Shown here: piece after piece, positions 27,009 through 34,535 of the stretch
Numbering within the stretch: the stretch's first letter is position 1
How the letters are laid out: the number at the start of each line of letters is the position of its first letter
From: Gammaproteobacteria bacterium UBA2675
GTDB taxonomy: Bacteria > Pseudomonadota > Gammaproteobacteria > Pseudomonadales > Pseudohongiellaceae
Reading direction: 5' to 3'
Assembly: GCA_002354805.1 (NCBI GenBank)
Contig: DEMH01000009.1
Span: 558,001-622,000 of the forward strand
DNA length: 64,000 bases
Program-made: the position numbers and the translations under genes
The notes under the pieces: model-generated
Told to the model about the DNA's origin: nothing
What the model saw: the letters and a program-made list of their open reading frames with translations, nothing else
Database searches by the model: none

Positions 27009-27410
27009 CTAAAAGCGCCCCTTCATGGCCTGTCGCAGGCGACGGTCTTTTTTGTTGGGTTTTTCGTGGGAGAAAGGTCCGGCCGCCTGCATTTTTCGAA
27101 GCTCTGCCAGGCGCTGGCGCTCGCGAATGCTTTCTTCGGTCTCTTCATAAAGCTGCTGCGCCTCGGGAGCACCCCGCCGCTGCTCGGAAAGCTTGAGCAC
27201 AGTTATGGTGCGATCATCCCAGCCCTGGCGGACCTTGAGAGTCGTGCCGACACCTATTTCCTTGCCCGGCTTGGGTTTCTGGCCATCAATTTCGACTTTG
27301 CCGCCTTCTACGGCGGTTTTGGCGAGAGCGCGGGTTTTGAAAAGTCGCGCGGCCCACAGCCATTTGTCCAGTCTGACTTTGGCGGGCGAGTTGTTATCCT
27401 GGTCTGACAT
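27009..27410 (-). CDS. hslR: Heat shock protein 15 (S4-domain ribosome rescue factor)
   Basis: A 133-residue RNA-binding protein that handles stalled 50S subunits with attached peptidyl-tRNA. The S4 domain fills residues ~10-65 (VRLDKWLWAARLFKTRALA, GKVEIDGQKPKPGKEIGVG), followed by a basic C-terminus (KPNKKDRRLRQAMKG) typical of HslR. It follows yrfG after 27 bp, the same order as in E. coli. Confidence 0.93.
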   Translation of the reverse strand: MSDQDNNSPAKVRLDKWLWAARLFKTRALAKTAVEGGKVEIDGQKPKPGKEIGVGTTLKVRQGWDDRTITVLKLSEQRRGAPEAQQLYEETEESIRERQRLAELRKMQAAGPFSHEKPNKKDRRLRQAMKGRF

Positions 27411-27437
27411 AGTTGTGAGTCTGGTCGCTATTGCTGA

Positions 27438-28115
27438 TCAGTTGGCGGAAACCGTTTCAGTGGCCTGAGGCATGATATCGATAAAGTGGCGTACCTGGTA
27501 GAACTCGCCCTGCTCAAGCGGCGGGCGCTGACTGTCAGGCTGCTCAATGGCATACAGATATGCAATGCCTTCTCGCCGGGCCTGTCTCAGCACATTGAGA
27601 TTGTCATCGAACAGCGCGGTGCGTGCAGGCAGGAATGGTTGCTGCTGGCGCAACTGCTCCCAGAAACCGTGATTCTCTTTGGCTTTGCCGAGGGAATGTG
27701 AGCTGATGGTCGCGTCGAAGTAGTCACCAATTCTGGTGTGATCGAGCTTCAGGTTAAGGCTGCCTGGATGCGCATTGGTGACCAGCAGCAGTTGTTTTTC
27801 CAGTTGTTTGAGGCGTTGCAGGAATTCGGGCACGTGCTGCCGTACCGCAATCTTGTGACGCAGCTCGTCTTTCATCTTCTGGATGTCCAGCTGCAGGGTG
27901 TCTGACCAGTAGTCAATGCAGTACCAGTTCAGCTGTCCGTGCAGGCTGCGGTATTGCTCGCTCAGTTGTGCCCATGCCTCCTGCTGCGACAGGCCGAGCC
28001 GGGCGCCCCAGGTGGAGGGTACCAGATGCTCCCAGAAATAATTGTCGAAGTGCAGGTCCAGCAGGGTGCCGTCCATGTCGAAGATGACGGTGTCAATGTC
28101 TTGCCAGTTGATCAT
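27438..28115 (-). CDS. yrfG: HAD-family GMP/IMP 5'-nucleotidase YrfG
   Basis: A 225-residue cytoplasmic HAD hydrolase. Motif I is VIFDMDGTLLDLHFDNYFW, motif II TNAHPGSL, and the Lys/Asp end motifs lie in LGKAKENHGFW and ALFDDNLNVL. The LHFDNYFW extension after motif I is characteristic of YrfG. E. coli YrfG dephosphorylates purine nucleotides; the same is inferred here. First gene of yrfG-hslR. Confidence 0.9.
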   Translation of the reverse strand: MINWQDIDTVIFDMDGTLLDLHFDNYFWEHLVPSTWGARLGLSQQEAWAQLSEQYRSLHGQLNWYCIDYWSDTLQLDIQKMKDELRHKIAVRQHVPEFLQRLKQLEKQLLLVTNAHPGSLNLKLDHTRIGDYFDATISSHSLGKAKENHGFWEQLRQQQPFLPARTALFDDNLNVLRQARREGIAYLYAIEQPDSQRPPLEQGEFYQVRHFIDIMPQATETVSAN

Positions 28116-28258
28116 AGTTATGCGGATTTAAGCTCTTTTTGAAATAGCTGCCATTTAATGTCATGACCGTGCCAGTTGCAAGCTTGAGGCCTGTTGGAAG
28201 CGAGACGCAAATGCGAATGGTGCGCGCGGCACAATTGTAACAGACGGTTGAGAACTGC

Positions 28259-28287
28259 TTGAATCTGTAACATTCAGGGCATATAGT
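28259..28287 (+). promoter_or_regulatory. Candidate promoter for the TonB-dependent receptor
   Basis: TTGAAT (28259-28264) and TATAGT (28282-28287) are 17 bp apart, which would give a leader of about 105 nt before the receptor start. The rest of the 28116-28399 spacer has no evident operator or Fur-like box that I can see. Confidence 0.5.
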
Positions 28288-28399
28288 CAGTCTCGGTCAT
28301 GACAGTCAGCAGTCGTCGTCGATTCCACGCTGTAGCTGTATCAGTGGTGCTTTACGGACCATTCGAGTACAAAAACAATAACTACAGGAGCGTGACCAC

Positions 28400-31300
28400 A
28401 TGCAAAATGTCTACACAGGCAGGCGTCATTCTTTGGCGCTGGCCATCATGCTTGCAAGCACGGCGGTCCCGATCGCCGCCCAGGAAGCAGAAATCGAAGA
28501 AGTCATCGTAACCGGTTCACTTATCAGGGGAACCCCGGTCGATACCGCACTGCCCGTGGAGGTCTTCTCAGCAGCCGAACTGCTGGAAACCGGCAGTCCA
28601 ACTGCCCTCGAGTTCGCCAAAACCTTAACCTCAGGTGGTCCCATCACTGGTGAGGCGTATTATTTTGGTGGCTCAGGCAACACCGGTAACGTCAGTTTCA
28701 ACCTGCGCGGTATCGGTTCTGACAAAACTCTGACCCTTTTTAACGGACGCCGCACTCCACAAAATTCATCGCTGTTCCCGTCATCAGTCACCGCACGCAT
28801 CGAAATCCTTAAGGATGGCGCTGCAGTGACTTACGGTGCGGACGCCACGGGTGGAGTTGTCAATTTCATTACTGAAGACAGTTTTTCGGGTGTCGAGTTG
28901 AGTTCGTCCTACAAGGGCGGCTTTGACTCGGATGGTGACTGGAATATTACCGGCAAGGCTGGCTGGGATGTTGGCGACAGCAATATTCTGGTAGCAGCGG
29001 AGTGGGATCACCGCTCACGACTGCAAACCAAGGACCGGGATTTTTCCAGTTTGCCTTACGGTGTCAACCCGGCGCCGTGGTCGGGGCTGACCAACCTGGC
29101 AGGCTGGGTGCCCAGGGCTTCTTTGCCAGCCAATCCGGGGTTGACTGCTAACTCTGAGTGGGGTTCGCCGCTGGGGTTGGTGTCAGACTTTACCCCGGAG
29201 TCATGTAATGCGGTTGGCGGAATCTATGTAAATGCCTTCACGTGTAACTACGGTTATATTCCGTATTACAACGTGGTTGAGGAAAACGAGATCTATCGTC
29301 TGTTTGGTCAGGTAACGACGCAAATGTCGGACAACCTGGAGTTTTATGCTCGCGCAGCGTACGGACGGGTACATACGCCAGAGGCCTATGGTTCGCCATC
29401 ACAACCAGTAGTTCGCGGACCGGCGCAGACCTCCGGTCTGACGTATCAACTGTATGTGCCAACCACCAATCCATTTGTGCAGGAATTCGCGCAACGTACC
29501 GGCTGGGCCAACAACCCACTGTTTGGACTGACACAGGGTTTCACTCCAATCACCTATCGTGCGTTCGCGCATGGCGGTAATGACACCTGGGCTGGCCCTG
29601 GTCTGCACAGTACGCCGAATGAAAATGAAAGTCGCAACTGGCACATCTCTACCGGCTTTACTGGTGAATTGTCCAATGACATCAGCTGGGACCTGGCGTT
29701 CACCTATAACCAGTCGGACATTCGCAGTTCGGCGCCGGATATCATGGGTGCGCGTGTACAGGAAGCCCTGAACGGGTTTGGCGGACCGAACTGTGACGCT
29801 CCAGATCTGGACCCTAACCGTCTGGGGACTCAAAACCCTGCCCTGGCGGGTGTTGGCGACTGTATGTGGTATAACCCGTTTGCTTCCAACTTCGCCAGCC
29901 AGCCTGAGCTGGGTCTGCCGAACCCTGCATTTGATCCATCGCTGCAGAACCCGCTGGAGCTGCGTCAGTGGCTGTTTAATGATCGGTATGGAGAAACCAC
30001 TGCCTGGAGCGCTACGGTGGACCTGGTATTCAGTGGCCTGACGCCGATCGAATTGCCCGGGGGTAATATTGCCTGGGGGGCCGGTGTTCAGTACCGCGAC
30101 AGCCGTAACCGCCAGACCGTGCCCGACCCCATCTACAACGGCGCGATGCCCTGTTTCTGGGATGAGCAGACACCGCGGGATCCAACTGATCCGGAATACA
30201 ATGGCTGTACGCCAGATGGTCCTGGTCCGTTCTTCTTCTTTGGCATCAACCCGCCAGACTCCACCAGTCAGCAGCAGGAGTCGGCGTTTGCTGAATTCAG
30301 CCTGCCTTTACTGGATCGTCTGAACATGACTGCGGCGCTTCGTCACGAGCGTTTCAGTGGTGATCTGGATGCTACCGTGTACAAGGTGTCGGGCAAGTAT
30401 GACATTACTGACAACCTGTCATTCCGTGGCTCCTACGGCACCAACTATCAAGCGCCTGGTGCAGGTCTGAACCCTGGCGAAGTCAACGTCGGCGTAAACA
30501 GCTACACCATAGCCGGTGGTGACTGGCGTGGTGCCACAACGATCACAGCTACGGGAATAGAGCCGGAAACTGCAACGGTATGGAATACCGGCTTTATCTG
30601 GCAATCGGAAGGCTTTGATGCCGGTCACGACTTCCAGTTCATCATCGACTACTTCAGCATTGAAACCGAAGATGAACTCGGCCTGCTGGCATCAGCCAAC
30701 ACTATTGCCAGTTCTGTGTTCAGTATCCCGCCACCCGGACAGACCAGTGTACCCAGCAACAGGACGGCGCTGGCTGACTGTTCGCATCCATTGATCGGGC
30801 GTGTTCAGTTCAATGGCGGCACCTGTACCCAGGGTGTCACCACAGCCAACGACTTTGCCGCGATCACCACCGAGTTTGGTAATGGCCCTGGTCAGCTGAC
30901 AGAAGGCTTTGATGTCCAGGCCAACTACAGCTTCCCTGCGTTTGCTGGCGACATGCGTCTGGGTCTGACTCTCACCAAGGTTGAGAAATTTGAGTTTGGT
31001 GAGACAACACTGGATGGCTTCCTGCTGGATCCGGGTGATGATCGCCTTGGTACACTGAACTTCGCAACTATTGCGCAGGCAGCACCCGAATGGCGTGCGA
31101 ACCTGAACATCAACTATGGTCAGGGCGATCACAACTTCCGCTTTGTCCTGGGCTACATCGATGGCGTCAAGGATGAGCGTTACTACAACTCGGATGGCAC
31201 CATCAACGAAGCGGCACTTGTTCCAGGTGGCTTCCAGCCAGGCACTACTACGCCGTTTGAGCCATCCTACTACGGTGTTGATCCGGGTGGCTGGCTGGCC

Positions 31301-31468
31301 GGTGATTTCCACTGGATATGGGATCATGAGTGGGCCAGTTTCACTGCGTCCATCAACAACATCACGGATGAAGATCCGCCGGCGTCACGTCAGGAGTTTG
31401 GCTACGATCCGCGGATCGGCAATCCTCTGGGCAGGACGTTTGAAGTGGGTATTCGCAAGACGTTCTGA
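28400..31468 (+). CDS. TonB-dependent outer-membrane receptor
   Basis: A 1022-residue protein. A signal peptide (cleaved about AAQEAE) is followed by a TonB-box-like EIEEVIVTGS, the plug domain (about 40-165: PVEVFSAAELLETG, FNLRGIGSDKTLTLFNGRR, RIEILKDGAAVTYGADATGG) and a 22-strand-type barrel ending in FEVGIRKTF with a terminal Phe. The plug and barrel style (LNGRR-like motif, long loops rich in Asn, Pro and Gly) is that of receptors for complex organic ligands rather than classic siderophore receptors; the ligand cannot be told from sequence. Extracellular loops contain several Cys pairs. The gene has its own promoter candidate and terminator, so it is probably monocistronic. Confidence 0.93.
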   Translation: MQNVYTGRRHSLALAIMLASTAVPIAAQEAEIEEVIVTGSLIRGTPVDTALPVEVFSAAELLETGSPTALEFAKTLTSGGPITGEAYYFGGSGNTGNVSFNLRGIGSDKTLTLFNGRRTPQNSSLFPSSVTARIEILKDGAAVTYGADATGGVVNFITEDSFSGVELSSSYKGGFDSDGDWNITGKAGWDVGDSNILVAAEWDHRSRLQTKDRDFSSLPYGVNPAPWSGLTNLAGWVPRASLPANPGLTANSEWGSPLGLVSDFTPESCNAVGGIYVNAFTCNYGYIPYYNVVEENEIYRLFGQVTTQMSDNLEFYARAAYGRVHTPEAYGSPSQPVVRGPAQTSGLTYQLYVPTTNPFVQEFAQRTGWANNPLFGLTQGFTPITYRAFAHGGNDTWAGPGLHSTPNENESRNWHISTGFTGELSNDISWDLAFTYNQSDIRSSAPDIMGARVQEALNGFGGPNCDAPDLDPNRLGTQNPALAGVGDCMWYNPFASNFASQPELGLPNPAFDPSLQNPLELRQWLFNDRYGETTAWSATVDLVFSGLTPIELPGGNIAWGAGVQYRDSRNRQTVPDPIYNGAMPCFWDEQTPRDPTDPEYNGCTPDGPGPFFFFGINPPDSTSQQQESAFAEFSLPLLDRLNMTAALRHERFSGDLDATVYKVSGKYDITDNLSFRGSYGTNYQAPGAGLNPGEVNVGVNSYTIAGGDWRGATTITATGIEPETATVWNTGFIWQSEGFDAGHDFQFIIDYFSIETEDELGLLASANTIASSVFSIPPPGQTSVPSNRTALADCSHPLIGRVQFNGGTCTQGVTTANDFAAITTEFGNGPGQLTEGFDVQANYSFPAFAGDMRLGLTLTKVEKFEFGETTLDGFLLDPGDDRLGTLNFATIAQAAPEWRANLNINYGQGDHNFRFVLGYIDGVKDERYYNSDGTINEAALVPGGFQPGTTTPFEPSYYGVDPGGWLAGDFHWIWDHEWASFTASINNITDEDPPASRQEFGYDPRIGNPLGRTFEVGIRKTF

Positions 31469-31486
31469 TCAGCCTGCTTAAACAAG

Positions 31487-31517
31487 AAAGGGCGCAGTCC
31501 TGGCTGCGCCCTTTTTT
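31487..31517 (+). terminator. Rho-independent terminator after the receptor gene
   Basis: An 11-bp perfect stem (AAAGGGCGCAG / CTGCGCCCTTT) with a 6-nt loop is followed by a run of T. It begins 19 bp past the stop codon. Confidence 0.92.
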
Positions 31518-31597
31518 ATTAGCATTGCCTTTCAGTGCTGAGTTAAATCCTGCAAGATTGGTGGCAGATTTCTCTACAAAAGCCAGAGAGGGCTAAA

Positions 31598-32542
31598 ATG
31601 TTAGCTAAAACCTTCTTGATTAGAATTGCCGTGGTGCTGCTTGCTGCAGCTCCGACACTGTCCCTGAGCCAGGATCAGTTTGATGGAGTTGAACTCTCTA
31701 TTGAACATGTGGCTGGCAGTGTTTATATGGTTCAACGGCCAGGTGGCGGCGGCAACGTAGGAGCAATGATAGGGCCGGAAGGCGTCCTGTTGGTGGACTC
31801 CCTTTTTGCACCGTTATCTGACAGGCTTGTTGCTGCCGTAAAGCAGGTAAGTGATGCTGAGATCCGGTTTCTGATCAATACCCATATTCACATTGATCAC
31901 ATTGGTGGCAACCATGATCTGGCTGAAATGGGCGTGCTCATTTTTGCATCGGACAACACACGTCATCGCTTTCTTGAGCAACGGAATCGCTTCCCCAGAA
32001 ATGGCGGCACATTCGTGCCCTCGCAACCTGAATCAGCCCGGCCTGTCGTTACCTTTAACGACAGGCTCAGCTTTCATCTGAATGGTGAGGAGGTTCAGGC
32101 ATTTCTGGTCCCGCCGGCACACACGGATGGCGATATATTTGTGTATTTCCCAGAGTCAGATGTGCTGCATTTGGGGGACGTATATAGAACGACCAGCTAC
32201 CCCATCATCGATGTCTACAACGGTGGAAGTCTTGCGGGGACGATTGAGGCCATAAATATGGCTATCGCGATTGCCGGTGCTGATACCAGGGTGATTCCCG
32301 GGCACGGTCTGGCAGTAGTCGGACGTGAGGAGCTGATAGCATTTCGCGACATGATTCTCGACATCCGGGGGCAGGTGCTTTCCCTTATTCAGGAAGGCAA
32401 GAAATTGGAAGAGGTCATGCTGGCGCGTCCCACGGCATTTTATGATGCTGAGTGGACTAATGACCCCGGCTGGGGGGTCGATGACTTCCTGCCCGTGCTC
32501 TACTACGAATTAGGTGGCTCGGGGCGTCTGGCGGATCGGTGA
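31598..32542 (+). CDS. Secreted metallo-beta-lactamase-fold hydrolase
   Basis: A 314-residue protein with a signal peptide (MLAKTFLIRIAVVLLAAAP...) that should export it to the periplasm. The metal-binding HIHIDHIGGNH motif of the MBL fold is intact, with later His ligands in PPAHTDGDIFVYFP and VIPGHGL, and Asp in LHLGDVY. The overall pattern (GVLLVDSLFAPLSDRLVAAV, long C-terminal helix region) matches the large group of periplasmic MBL-fold hydrolases often annotated as cyclases or quinoprotein-type hydrolases, not a proven beta-lactamase. The ATG follows an AGAGAGGG ribosome site. Substrate unknown. Confidence 0.88.
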   Translation: MLAKTFLIRIAVVLLAAAPTLSLSQDQFDGVELSIEHVAGSVYMVQRPGGGGNVGAMIGPEGVLLVDSLFAPLSDRLVAAVKQVSDAEIRFLINTHIHIDHIGGNHDLAEMGVLIFASDNTRHRFLEQRNRFPRNGGTFVPSQPESARPVVTFNDRLSFHLNGEEVQAFLVPPAHTDGDIFVYFPESDVLHLGDVYRTTSYPIIDVYNGGSLAGTIEAINMAIAIAGADTRVIPGHGLAVVGREELIAFRDMILDIRGQVLSLIQEGKKLEEVMLARPTAFYDAEWTNDPGWGVDDFLPVLYYELGGSGRLADR

Positions 32543-32544
32543 CT

Positions 32545-32965
32545 GCGGTGGTTCTCATCCAGCCCCTGGGCACCACAAACGAAAAAGCCCCGCTAGAGTG
32601 AGGCTCCGGGGTAGGGCAGTGGTTGGTTTGACGGGGCGGAAGAATCGTAACAGCCTTTGGGGCTGTTACGACCCTTCGGGCTTCGCGCTATCGCGCTCGT
32701 TGCAAACTACTGCGTAGTTTGTCGAACCAGGCGGTGGTTCTCATCCAGCCCCTGGACAGCACATACAAAAAAGCCCCGCTAGAGTGAGGCTCCGGGGTAG
32801 GGTAGTGGTTGGTGTGACGGGGCGGAAGAATCGTAAACAGCTTGTGGCTGTTTACGACCCTGCGGGCTTCGCGCTGACGCGCTCGTTGCAAACTACTACG
32901 TAGTTTGTCGAACCAGGCGGTGGTTCTCATCCGGCCCCTGGACAGCACATACAAAAAAGCCCCGC
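32545..32965. repeat. 186-bp tandem repeat, 2.3 copies, carrying inverted tRNA-Phe 3' ends
   Basis: Copies start at 32545, 32731 and 32917; the third breaks off after about 49 bp. Each begins with GCGGTGGTTC and a degenerate copy of the tRNA-Phe T-arm and acceptor end in the opposite orientation to the real tRNA. In copy 1, 23 positions match exactly around a 6/7-nt variable core, including GCCCCTGGGCACCA. Each full copy then has a terminator-like stem (AAAAAGCCCCGC...), a stem of GTAACAGCC/GGCTGTTAC type with compensating changes between copies, and an AAACTACNNNGTAGTTT palindrome. The stretch 32543-32986 has no credible gene. Confidence 0.85.
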
Positions 32966-32977
32966 AAATGCGAGGCT
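32953..32977 (-). terminator. Rho-independent terminator of tRNA-Phe
   Basis: On the minus strand an 8-bp stem AGCCTCGC/GCGGGGCT (one G-U pair) with a 4-nt loop is followed by TTTTTT, 9 nt after the tRNA 3' end. The tandem repeat copies further on hold two similar stems. Confidence 0.8.
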
Positions 32978-32986
32978 TGTTGTATG

Positions 32987-33062
32987 TGGTGCCCAGGGGC
33001 GGAATCGAACCACCGACACGAGGATTTTCAATCCTCTGCTCTACCGACTGAGCTACCTGGGC
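32987..33062 (-). tRNA. pheT: tRNA-Phe (GAA)
   Basis: A 76-nt tRNA with encoded CCA. The acceptor GCCCAGG pairs with CCTGGGC, the D-arm is GCTCAGTCGGTAGAGC, the anticodon stem GAGGA/TCCTC encloses a TTGAAAA loop (anticodon GAA) and the T-arm contains GGTTCGATTCC. All stems are complete. The symbol is by analogy only. Confidence 0.97.
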
Positions 33063-33095
33063 GTAATCTGGCTGTCGTATGGCGACAAGGCGCGT

Positions 33096-33124
33096 ATTAA
33101 AACCGTTGCGGCTGCCGGAGTCAA
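33096..33124 (-). promoter_or_regulatory. tRNA-Phe promoter
   Basis: On the minus strand TTGACT (33119-33124) and TTTAAT (33096-33101) are 17 bp apart. The -10 is followed by the GC-rich stretch ACGCGCC, a discriminator type usual in stringently controlled stable-RNA genes. Confidence 0.8.
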
Positions 33125-33154
33125 GTCTCTGAACGGGATTTGATGGGCAATTTT

Positions 33155-33424
33155 CTATTCCGGCGCGACGTAGCCGCTGGCAGTATCAAAGTCTTCATTG
33201 TTGAAAAATTTATCCATCTGCGCCTGCAGGTACTTGCGGTCGTCGGCGCTGGCCATGCTCAGGTGTTTTTCATTGATCAGCATCACCTGCTGCTTCTGCC
33301 AGTCCTGCCAGGCCTGGGCGGAAACAGACTCGAATATCTCCTGGCCTTTGGGGCCCGGATAGGGTGGCATTGCCAATCCTGGGAGTTCTTTCTGGTACTT
33401 TTTGCAGAAAACAGTGCGGGACAT
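33155..33424 (-). CDS. yggX: Probable Fe(2+)-trafficking protein YggX
   Basis: An 89-residue protein starting MSRTVFCKKYQKELPGL, the typical YggX start with its single conserved Cys7, followed by PPYPGPKGQEIFE, WQDWQKQQVMLINEKHL and DRKYLQAQMDKFF. YggX protects Fe-S enzymes against oxidative damage and is linked to iron handling. It lies 38 bp after mutY on the same strand, the same pair as in E. coli, where MutY itself carries a 4Fe-4S cluster. Confidence 0.96.
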   Translation of the reverse strand: MSRTVFCKKYQKELPGLAMPPYPGPKGQEIFESVSAQAWQDWQKQQVMLINEKHLSMASADDRKYLQAQMDKFFNNEDFDTASGYVAPE

Positions 33425-33462
33425 GTTGTTCCTCTATCTCTTGATGATCTGAATAATTGTTT

Positions 33463-34533
33463 TCACGTCAGTTGCTGCAGCAGCTTCTTGACGGGTGCAG
33501 CCAGACCAACCTGGGGCATCTGTGTCTGGCTGTGATACCAGAGGGAACCTGCAGAATCTGCGATCCCGCAGCCCGGTTGGTCAGCGTCGATTGCACCAGT
33601 GACATGAACCGGGGTGATGTGCAGGCGAAAATGACTGAATGTGTGGCTGACCTTAGGCCAGATGCTGTCAATCTGCAACTGACGATCTTGCAGCCACTGG
33701 TTCAGGACATCCCTGTCTTCACACTCGGGGAAACTCCACAGGCCGCCCCAGATGCCGGAGGCCTGTCGCTGCTGCAGGAATACCCGGCCATCGTCGTCCT
33801 GCCACATGATCATGTAGACAGACTTCTCCGGTAAGGATCGGCGTGGTTTACTGGCTGGAAGTTGCGATTCAATACCTTGCTGTCTGGCCTGGCAGTGTTT
33901 GACGAGCGGGCAGTGCAGGCAGGCCGGTCGACTGCGTGTGCACAGCGTTGCGCCCAGGTCCATCATGGCCTGTGCATAGTCACCAAAGCGTTGTTCGGGC
34001 GTCGAGGCCTCGGCGAGCTCCCAAAGTTGAGCCAGGGTCTTGCTGGTGCCGGGCCATTCGCTAATCGCGTAATAACGGCAGAGAACGCGCTTTACGTTAC
34101 CGTCCAGAATGACACCGCGCCTGTTCAGCGCCAGAGACAGGATGGCGCCGGCAGTGGAACGACCTATGCCAGGCAGCGACTCAAGTAATTCTAGCGATGC
34201 GGGAAACTCGCCGTCGAATTCGCTGACTACTCGCTGGGCCGTTTTGTGCAGGTTGCGGGCTCTGGCGTAGTAACCCAGCCCTGTCCACAGGTGCAGCACT
34301 TCATCAAGGGGCGCCGCAGCCAGCGCCTCGACAGTCGGGAAGCTGCTCATAAAGCGCTGGTAATAAGGAATGACCGTGCTGACCTGTGTCTGCTGCAGCA
34401 TGATCTCTGAAACCCAGACGCGATAGGCCGTCTGATCATGCTGCCACGGCAAATCATGCCGGCCGTGGTCGTCAAACCATTCCAGGACCACTCCTGAGTC
34501 CAGGAGTGGCGGATTGTTCTTTGTGGTTGGCAC
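33463..34533 (-). CDS. mutY: A/G-specific adenine DNA glycosylase
   Basis: A 356-residue repair enzyme that removes A opposite 8-oxoguanine. The catalytic Glu43 (SEIMLQQTQV), helix-hairpin-helix LPGIGRSTAGAI and catalytic Asp144 (ILDGNVKRVL) are present, as are the 4Fe-4S ligands C198, C205, C208 and C214. The C-terminal ~120 residues form the NUDIX-like 8-oxoG-recognition domain (VFLQQRQASGIWGGLWSFPE). It begins 3 bp after the end of the AsmA-like gene, so the two share a transcript with yggX. Confidence 0.97.
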   Translation of the reverse strand: MPTTKNNPPLLDSGVVLEWFDDHGRHDLPWQHDQTAYRVWVSEIMLQQTQVSTVIPYYQRFMSSFPTVEALAAAPLDEVLHLWTGLGYYARARNLHKTAQRVVSEFDGEFPASLELLESLPGIGRSTAGAILSLALNRRGVILDGNVKRVLCRYYAISEWPGTSKTLAQLWELAEASTPEQRFGDYAQAMMDLGATLCTRSRPACLHCPLVKHCQARQQGIESQLPASKPRRSLPEKSVYMIMWQDDDGRVFLQQRQASGIWGGLWSFPECEDRDVLNQWLQDRQLQIDSIWPKVSHTFSHFRLHITPVHVTGAIDADQPGCGIADSAGSLWYHSQTQMPQVGLAAPVKKLLQQLT

Positions 34534-34535
34534 TA

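Noticed and set aside
31598..32542. Calling the MBL-fold gene an antibiotic-resistance beta-lactamase.
   Set aside because: The metal motif is shared by many hydrolases; no feature specific to a beta-lactamase subclass could be established.
32688..32954. An 88-residue minus-strand frame with an internal duplication (MRTTAWFDKLRSS repeated).
   Set aside because: It is the translation of the 186-bp tandem repeat beside tRNA-Phe; the duplication follows the DNA repeat and there is no ribosome site or coding signature.
32545..32965. A possible CRISPR array.
   Set aside because: Units are 186 bp, adjacent with no unique spacers, and no cas genes are near.
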